Below are positions 56,537 to 64,000 of a stretch of DNA of 64,000 nt, piece by piece. The notes under the pieces were generated by a model. The model did no database searches and was not told the origin of the DNA. It saw only the letters and a program-made list of their open reading frames with translations. Position numbers and translations under genes: made by a program. Position 1 is the first letter of the stretch. The number at the start of each line of letters is the position of its first letter. Origin of the DNA: Acanthochromis polyacanthus (lineage: Eukaryota; Chordata; Actinopteri; Pomacentridae). Location of the stretch: positions 31,626,067-31,690,066 of the forward strand of contig NC_067117.1 of NCBI RefSeq assembly GCF_021347895.1. Direction: 5' to 3'.

Positions 56537-59500
56537 GCCTCAATTTGAGAAGAAAACATTTACCCACAAAGCAGAGTGGCTGAGACCCCGAGGAATAAGA
56601 TAATCCTGTTTAAGATTTAAATCCATCAAAACATTCCTTTCCCCCATGAATGGAGAAAAGTGACAACAGAAAATTAAAACCAATATGAACATCTCATAAA
56701 TCCATCTACCTCCACACGCTGTGACGTGGTAGCACCAAAGAAACATCTTATGTGTTGGGAAAATGGCAAAAGTCTTCCAAAGTTGTACAAGAAAACACAA
56801 TAACAGGTTAACTGGTTCAGTGGTTACTAGAAGAATTACGATATTAGACGATGGTCATTGGCCGAGGGTGAGGAGACACGGATTCAGAATAAGAAATGGA
56901 AGAAAAACATCAGAGAATTGTTATTCTGCTCATGTTTCTGGATGTAATCCGCATTGTCAGACTATTTTTTAGCTAATTGGTCAGCTCTGGTTGACCAAAC
57001 TTTACTGTAAGTCTCGTGACATGACCATGTTTTCGCCTGCTCCGCTTTCTCTTAAGTGACCAAAATCATCTCAATTATGGTCAATTTAGAAAAAGACTGA
57101 GGGAAATGAAATCGTTGTGCCTCTGTGGTGACTGCTGGCAAACCAAAAAACCGTGAACAATCAAATATGTGAGCTATTTTGATTCTGCCGATGCACACAA
57201 ATTTAGTGTCAGTGTTCTAAGATGTATTACCAAGAGGAATCCTTTAAAACCTGAACCAGCACATTTTGGAAATTGCTCTCAATCGAAGGGAATGAAGCAT
57301 GCGAGGGAAAATTAGTTTGTTTTTGGTAAAAGAAGTTTTTTTTTTTAACGTGCTTCACCTTCTTTAGTGGGCTTTCTTGGATAGCGTTTGTGCCCACATT
57401 TTGCGGTCTCATTTAGCGGGATACTGGGAAAAAGCTGCAGACTAGAAGCTAGAGAAAAGTCTGTATTCTACAGAATGAACCATTATCACGTCTGAGTGCT
57501 AGTGCATGTCACAGTTGTTTCTTGAAAGTGAAGCAACAGATTAAATTTCATCTCTGGGGACAATATTTTGACCTTAATTTAGGGTTTAAACATGCATATG
57601 TTGCATGATTTGCTATCATTAGAAAGATTTTTGCAACATCCTGCTGTTACAAATAATAATAAACTTTATTTAAATAATGAGAGATGTATTATTGTCAATG
57701 CACATGAAAATACAATGTCTCTTGGTAGCAGCAAGAGTTGTAGTGGTCACTGGAAATCACAAAGATATACTATTATTTGGAAACATTTTGTTGCTCTGGA
57801 TTTAATTTGCTTGCCATTACGCACAATCCCTGTAAAAACTAAAATAAATAAATTCATAAATAAAAATTGAAAGCAAAATTGTAGGAAACGGCTTAATAAC
57901 TTTTCCAAAATGTCAATAAGGGATATGAAATACTGGTTTGAAATTATGGTTTGGATAAATTAGATCTAATGTGAAGCAAATAGTGAAACAACTACAGGCC
58001 TACTCTACTCTATGTATATAAAGAAAATCAAATAAATATGCAAGTATGTACACAAGTAGTAGCACGGATGTAGTGAACACTAAGGTGCATTTATAAAATG
58101 TCCGTTGTGCAGTTATTGCACATTTTTCAGTGTGCTATTATGGATTATGAGTTCAGACTCTCCACAGCTCTGGGGAAGAAGCAACAACACAGTGTCTCAC
58201 ATCGACAGCAAATGAATCATCAAGTTTAAAGGCAGGAAAAAAAAGAAAAGATATATATATAAACCAATGCAGAGAAGGAAAGATGACAAGATATAGTATA
58301 TAAAAGACCTATAAAATACCTTTCCAGGGAATGGGGAAAAGATAATGAAGAAAATAAAATGCAATGTGTATGAAATGTAAAATCAGGGGAATGTCTCTGG
58401 TAAAAGAAGGAATTTAAAAGACATTACTGATACTAAACCACATTTTATTAGTTTCAGTACCGAAAGAGCGCAAGAGTTTTAATAATTGACAGTGTTTTGC
58501 AACACGATGTGCAACACAAAGGGTGGCATGTGGTCAGTGCTCTGATTCCACTATCTGCAGACATAGTGAGCGTGCCAGCCACTTTTTTTTTTGTTCCTTC
58601 TCTTATGAGCACACTACAACTGGTGATTAAACAAGAGCCGTGCACCGATTGTCCACAAAGCAGACGCACAAAGCAAAATATGCCGTTATTTTGCTTACAG
58701 CTGACAGTCAGGGTGAGCCGACCGACGCCACAAAGCTCGTCTGTAAAGAGGCTTTAACTCTGCCGACCGAGGCAGCCGACACGTCAAACTTGGCAGAGAA
58801 GCCGACTTGTTGAGAGGATTCAAAGGGCGACAGGTTAGCGAAAGTGAAAGAAAGCATGATCACATCATCGTCTGCGGCCTCACTAGCCAGATAAATGTGT
58901 TCAATTTGCTGACAGGTGAACTTTTTTGCCACCACTAGAGTTCGATGAAGCCATTAACAGCAATGGTAGCGGTTTAATTTGGGGCTATCTTTATCGCTAG
59001 CTGGCAAATATCTCTATATGGCAATATTAGCTCACTACAAGTTGCTAAAAATCATGCATTTGCTAGGATGCAGATCAACAAAAACACTCGTTATAAATGA
59101 TAAAGTGAATGCCTGCAGAAAGAACAAGAGCAGGTGATTAAAATGTGCACTAGAGTACTGCCCCAGTCTCTGCAATTGGGACCAGTAATGCAAACCAGTG
59201 ACACACCCCAAGTATCATCAAAGTTTGAAGCTTTGCAACTTTATCTTGCTCTACCCGTTTCCATTGAACTGCTATCTGTATTCCACAACTATAGTGTCCT
59301 GAACTTGAACTTCCTGGCCCCTAAACTGCAATAAAATGGGATTTCAACCAAATAAAAGTGAAGATGGGAGAGAACATCTGCGATTAGGTGACGGAAACAA
59401 AGAGTGATGTGAAAAGTTAAACTGGAAACTGGCACAGCTTGCGTTCAGCGCTGCTTTCCTCCCCCTCAGCTCATTAGAAAGTGTCAGTCGTCTTGACGAG

Positions 59501-60748
59501 CCGCCGTCTCTCCAGAGGCTACAGAACCCGCCGTCCATTAAAACCTCCACAGGTGCTCAAGAGGCAGATGGTGATCACAAGGCTGAGCTGGTGCTGATGT
59601 TCACTGTGCTATAAAAGCTTCACAGGTGTGATCATCCTGCAATCATCTGCTTATTTTTTCACTGGTTTGTTTTTTTGTATTTCTTAATGTGAGCCCCTGT
59701 AAAAGCTTGGCCACATGAAACTTACTTCATCCACCATGACTGACAAGTGTCCATCTTGAGGGCTGTAAATAAAAATAATATTTGGAACAAAACCCAGTGA
59801 AGAAAACGTTACTTTCTGCTTTATTTGTTCACATAACTTGCAAAGGATGCAGATATTTATCAGATTAAAACAATACCCTTAGCTGATCGTGCCCACATTG
59901 TTAAAGATTCCAAATGAGTGTTTTTTCCATTACGAGTTCATGAATTGCAATGCAATAAATGTTGTGGAACTGTCAGAGCCAATTATTTTGTTCATCAGTT
60001 AGTCGGTTCATTAGTTTTCCTGGAAGAACTCCAACCATACTGTGTCCAGCTCTTCTAATGCACAGATTTGTTGCTGGTTTTGCCATAGAGGAGAAAAAAC
60101 TTTTGGCTATGAGGCTTGACAATGACCATGTTTTATTTCTTAATTCTTTATTATGCAAATCAGTTAATCAATCAAGAGGCCAAACATGAGAAATCACCGA
60201 TAACCACAGCTTTATTCTGGTTGTCTATCCACTGTTCACTCATTTTTCCTGTTGATATCAAGTAGAATTGTTGTTTTAAGAACATCTTAGTAAAGCACCG
60301 TTTAGCTTGTTAATTAAAGGCAGATATGGATCTGGGACAACATTCTATCTGAAAACAAAGTTAATTTTCAAATGAAACATTTCACAATTCGACAAAACAC
60401 AACAAATTAATTCCAGTGGATTGGTGACTGCAGGAGACAGCCTAGCTTAGATTTTAGAAAAGTTGTTTTAACTGCCTTTTTATTTACTTCAGTAAAATCA
60501 TTGTTATATGTATGAAATTTTGGGCCTAATCTAGGACCAAACCCAAGAAGTCCATCAGACTGAAATTCTAATTTGTTCGATCACAGTTTCATAATTAACC
60601 AAAATTCTGAAAGGTTTAAATGAAGCTTATGGAAAACGCCACTCCTCAGTCTAATAATGTTAGACAGATGGATGGATGGATGGATGATGGATCAGTTAAG
60701 GCAGCCAGTATCTTACTATGTAACACACTGTGCCAAATAAATATATAT
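55734..60748. other. No recognised gene over about 5 kb
   Basis: A pyrimidine-rich stretch (55740-56040) is followed by AT-rich DNA. A run of 27 T ends in ACAG (56507-56537), resembling a 3' splice site but without an adjoining exon. A GCTATAAAAGC TATA-like box lies at 59608-59618. An (ATGG)n tract lies near 60660-60688. The listed frames (for example 57592-57870, 58454-58935) have no family resemblance. Confidence 0.4.
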
Positions 60749-61119
60749 ATACCCCACCATACAAAAGTTTGGAGTCACCCAGACAATTTCATGTTTTCCA
60801 TAAAAACTCACACTTTTATTCATGTACTAACATAACTGCACAATGGTTTTCTAATCATCAATTAGCCTTTCAACACCATTAGCTAACACAATGTAGCATT
60901 AGAACACAGGAGTGATGGTTACTGGAAATGTTCCTCTGTACCCCTATGGAGATATTCCATTAAAAATCAGCCGTTTCCAGCTAGAATATTTATTTGCCAC
61001 ATTTACAATGTCTAGACTGTATTTCGGATTCATTTAATGTTATCTTTATTGAATAAAAATGCCTTTTTTCAAAAATGTGGACATTTTCGAGTGACCCCAA
61101 ACTTTTGAGCGGTAGTGTA
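60749..61119 (+). mobile_element. TACACTACC-family MITE, copy 15, full length
   Basis: It runs from TACCCCACCATACAAAAG to GAGCGGTAGTGTA, with all internal blocks in order. It is a good reference copy. Confidence 0.88.
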
Positions 61120-61565
61120 TATGCTATGCTGTATGTCTAGAAATAACTAAATATTGAAAAGCATGCAGTGCGATACAATTGTGTGAGGTTACAGATACAG
61201 AGTAAAGTGCAGTACAACACAGAGGTAATGGTGTAACAGAGAGGTAATGATGTAATTGTGATGTCATTACGATATCCGGCAGTTTCCACGTAAGCCGTGC
61301 TGTGGCAGGCAGGCAGAAGTCGACATGTGAGACCATGCAAACACTTAACGTCTGATTACAGAAACCTGATCTCGTCGGTCGTCATGTACTTCACAGTGGC
61401 TGCGACGATGGGCTGGTAATGTTTCATCTTATACACCTACCAACAGATCAGTGTGTTGCTCACCTCCAACAATAAGGACCCACTGGACCTACTTTACATC
61501 CAAGGCCACTTTTCTAGTTATTTGCCATATACCTGTCAGAACGCAATGAAACTATATGCAATATA
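61120..61565. other. No recognised feature
   Basis: Contains a short tandem duplication of GAGGTAATG near 61220-61250. No gene. Confidence 0.35.
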
Positions 61566-61920
61566 TACACTACAGTTCAGAAGTTTGGGGTCACCCAGAC
61601 AATTTCATGAAAACTCACACTTTCACTCATGTGCTAACACAAGGGTTTTCTAATCACCAATGAGCCTTTCAACACTATTAGCTAACACAATGTAGCATTA
61701 GAACACAGGAGTGATGGTTGCTGGAAATGTTCCTCTGTACCCCTATGGAGATATTCCATTAAACATCAGCTGTTTCCAGCTAGAATAGTCATTTACCACA
61801 CTAACAATGTCTAGACTGTATTTCTGGTTAATTTAATGTTCTCTTCATTGAAAAAAAATGCTTTTCTTTTAAAAAATAAGGACATTTCTAAGTGTGCCCA
61901 AACTTTTGAATAGTAGTTCA
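61566..61920 (+). mobile_element. TACACTACC-family MITE, copy 16
   Basis: It runs from TACACTACAGTTCAGAAG to AATAGTAGTTCA, with a short deletion near 61610. Its right end supplies the last residues of the minus-strand frame at 61869-62375. Confidence 0.85.
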
Positions 61921-62375
61921 AGTGTTGGTATACCTCCTCCCACAAAGCATAAGAGGTCCAAACCCTTCTTAAACCTAACGACACAGTAACTGTCCATTTC
62001 ATCTGACCAATTTGTCACTTTCAAGTCCAAACTTTTCCATGTTGTGACAGTCAGTGTGCTCCTCATGTTTGGAGATGACTGTCCTCCTGTGGGTGGTGTC
62101 CGCACGCACCAACCACAAGCCACCGGTGCCCACGAAAAACATGTTTTGCTCTTTTTCCTTTTCCTCCACGCTGAAATAACTCCTGTCCACTGGTCCCTGA
62201 TAATTACAGCATGCATGCCATTAATCCCGAGCATTGTCCTGTAACAGACTTCGACAAAGGTTCGACGGGAAGCCAGCAGTTTGAAACTAACTCCCTCAGA
62301 CGCGTACAGTATTGTTGCCGCGGTCATAACAAGCGGAGAGCGGTAAATATTAACAAGCTTGGACATGTTAACCAC
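61869..62375 (-). CDS. Hypothetical 168-residue frame, unknown function
   Basis: The start is at 62375, and no family is recognised. The first about 70 residues look protein-like (VSFKLLASRRTFVEVCYRTM, then INGMHAVIIRDQWTGVISAW). This part lies in moderately CpG-containing DNA free of repeats I know. After about residue 75 the composition becomes ordinary. The last 17 or so residues (TLELLFKSLGTLRNVLIF) are translated from the right end of the MITE at 61566-61920, so the C-terminus is not ancestral. It could be an exon or decayed gene with a spurious downstream extension, or chance. It has no upstream TATA box or clear splice donor that I can defend. Confidence 0.2.
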   Translation of the reverse strand: MVNMSKLVNIYRSPLVMTAATILYASEGVSFKLLASRRTFVEVCYRTMLGINGMHAVIIRDQWTGVISAWRKRKKSKTCFSWAPVACGWCVRTPPTGGQSSPNMRSTLTVTTWKSLDLKVTNWSDEMDSYCVVRFKKGLDLLCFVGGGIPTLELLFKSLGTLRNVLIF

Positions 62376-63430
62376 ACCACATGCTGCTGCTTCAGCCTCT
62401 GTCTGCTGCTGTTGACATGCGAAAACTACACTTACGATCAGCTGGAACTGTTACAATAAAAAATAACAACAATAAACTTGAAAACATGTTGCCTTTAAGG
62501 TTTTCGGTAATATTTTCTAATATTTTGGAGATGCACAGTTTTCACTTGACAATTAGTGTTGTTAAATATTTTGGCCTTATTCATAGTGTAAGCCCACACT
62601 GATTTCTTGCCATAACATCATCAACAACATTACTGGGCCTCTTTCTGTGAAATTCTGTACTGAACAGTGATGATGTACATTTAAAACGGTGGCAACTGAC
62701 ACAGCAACTCGGATACTTATAACATTTTGGGAACATCATAGAAGGCACCAAGGAATGTATCAGTGTGGAAGAAATAAAGAAAACCAAAACATTCAACATG
62801 TGGATTGAATTGAATTTGCAGTACAATTGATGCGTTAGTTTCTTACCAATGAATGTTCACTGTGACAAATTTCTGTCTTCCGTGAGCTTACTGCTGAAAT
62901 GTCTTTATAAGAACATTTACTGGACATGACAGTTGCGCCTCGTTAAAGTAGAGATCATAAGGCATTATAAAGCATCCTTATTCCACAGATTGTGCACAGA
63001 TTGTGAATGGAGGATTTAATCAGAGTTAATGCGTACTGGCAAAATATTAACTAAAAATCGTCTTTAGATGTTTAATTACTTAGCTCACTTGTTGAGACTT
63101 CCAGTGACCTTGTGTACATTGTAGGACAGTATATTTCCATGACACACTCTATCCAAACAACAAGCACAAAAATTGTGATTATTTTCAAACTGGGTACAAA
63201 CCACATTTGTAGAGCTGCCATTAAAGACTAATTTTCTGCCAATTACTGACTATTTTAAGCCCTTATGAATAAATCTAAGCACGTGGTAGTTTCATTAAAG
63301 TTTATTTTCCATTTGAGTCTTACAAGTGTAATTAGGAGCTACAAGAACAGGAAGTATTACTTCAAAGATGGCGCTGGTGAAACAGGAGCCTGTCATGTGC
63401 AGCTTTGCGTTTATACACACACAATGGATG
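62376..63430. other. No recognised feature
   Basis: AT-rich. Short frames only. Confidence 0.4.
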
Positions 63431-63662
63431 TACGACTAGTCAAAAGTTTGGACACACCTTCTTATGTCATGGTTTTTATTTAATTATTTTGTACATTGTG
63501 GATTAATATTGAAGACATCAAAGCTATAAAAGAATACATATGGAATTATGTTGTAAACAAAAAGAGTTCATCTTCAGTGTTAATCTACAATGTGGAAAAT
63601 AATACAAATAAATAAAACACATTGAATGAGAAGGTGTGTCCAAACTTTTGACTTGTAGTGTA
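63431..63662. mobile_element. Tc1/mariner-type MITE, third family
   Basis: It has imperfect inverted ends, TACGACTAGTCAAAAGTTTG and CAAACTTTTGACTTGTAGTG, with TA at each end. The subterminal GACACACCTTCT and AGAAGGTGTGTC sequences are inverted too. It is 232 bp and non-coding, and the only copy of this family seen here. Confidence 0.8.
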
Positions 63663-64000
63663 TATGGAGGTCATTGTGCACACTGCACATCTTCTCTACT
63701 GTCTAAATGTGTTCTTCAGTCTTTTCAGCAAAAAATAATCTTAAAGATCAATAAAGTATCTTTAAGTCTGTCCATCTGTAAAACTCTTCTGACCAACAAA
63801 CAGACACCACTCAGGGTGGCTTTGCTTTCAGTGCACCTTCCAGATTCCAGTGTTTTTCCATCAAGTACTCATACATAGTGCTGTGGTATTCCATCAAGGC
63901 TTGCACAGTTGTTATGACCCTGGGGTGTTGAACTCCTTCTCTTCTTCCGTGGAAGTCACCCGTCTCATTTTGTGTGCAAACGTGTCTGTGCCAGTCTTTA
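63663..64000. other. No recognised feature
   Basis: The window ends in unremarkable sequence. The 80-residue frame at 63636-63878 starts in the MITE end and is not supported. Confidence 0.35.

Noticed and set aside
56507..56537. Poly-T run ending in ACAG as a 3' splice acceptor
   Set aside because: The sequence after it has no sustained open frame with resemblance to a protein; it is more likely the complement of a retroelement poly-A tail.
59608..59618. TATA box GCTATAAAAGC
   Set aside because: No downstream coding exon, initiator or conserved context could be supported, and such motifs are frequent in AT-rich DNA.

Overview
The window is AT-rich vertebrate DNA, almost certainly from a ray-finned (teleost) fish. 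The evidence is the repeat mix: a Tc1 transposon with long inverted repeats, many Tc1/mariner-type MITEs, L2/Maui-like and L1/Tx1-like LINEs, tRNA-derived SINEs, hAT and piggyBac-like elements. I could not support any host protein-coding exon, rRNA gene or functional tRNA gene. It reads as an intergenic region or very large intron built from nested, mostly dead transposable elements.

Layout. 1-8.5 kb: the end of a Tc1 copy, an L2-type LINE split by a MITE, a second degenerate LINE tail, and a SINE inserted into another SINE. 8.5-13.4 kb: a MITE next to a RecQ-helicase-like fragment, then a three-layer nest (hAT in a tiny piggyBac-like element in a MITE). 13.4-20.06 kb: the largest element, an L1/Tx1-type LINE with ORF1 and ORF2, broken by a hAT element and a piggyBac-like element, and cut off by an unclassified repeat ending in a near-perfect 112-bp fold-back. 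22.2-24.5 kb: an RNase H-bearing LINE tail beside a nearly complete Tc1 whose transposase lost a catalytic aspartate. 25.7-42.6 kb: MITEs, LINE tails, a Myb/SANT-bearing DNA transposon, a microsatellite-flanked fold-back and a tRNA-like SINE. 42.6-44.5 kb: a hAT element inside a (TA)n tract, then a tandem array of about 200-bp units interrupted by a snap-back retroelement carrying a hammerhead-ribozyme-like core. 46.7-48.9 kb: an L2-clade LINE with a (TTGAA)n tail. 49-64 kb: mostly unrecognised AT-rich sequence with scattered MITEs.

There is no operon or pathway. The relationships that can be read are insertion order (which element interrupts which), target-site duplications that identify the insertion mechanism, and decayed reading frames. 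The best lead for something unusual is the snap-back element at 43925-44276 with its hammerhead-like core. Superfamily calls rest on termini, target-site duplications and protein motifs read by eye; no database was searched.
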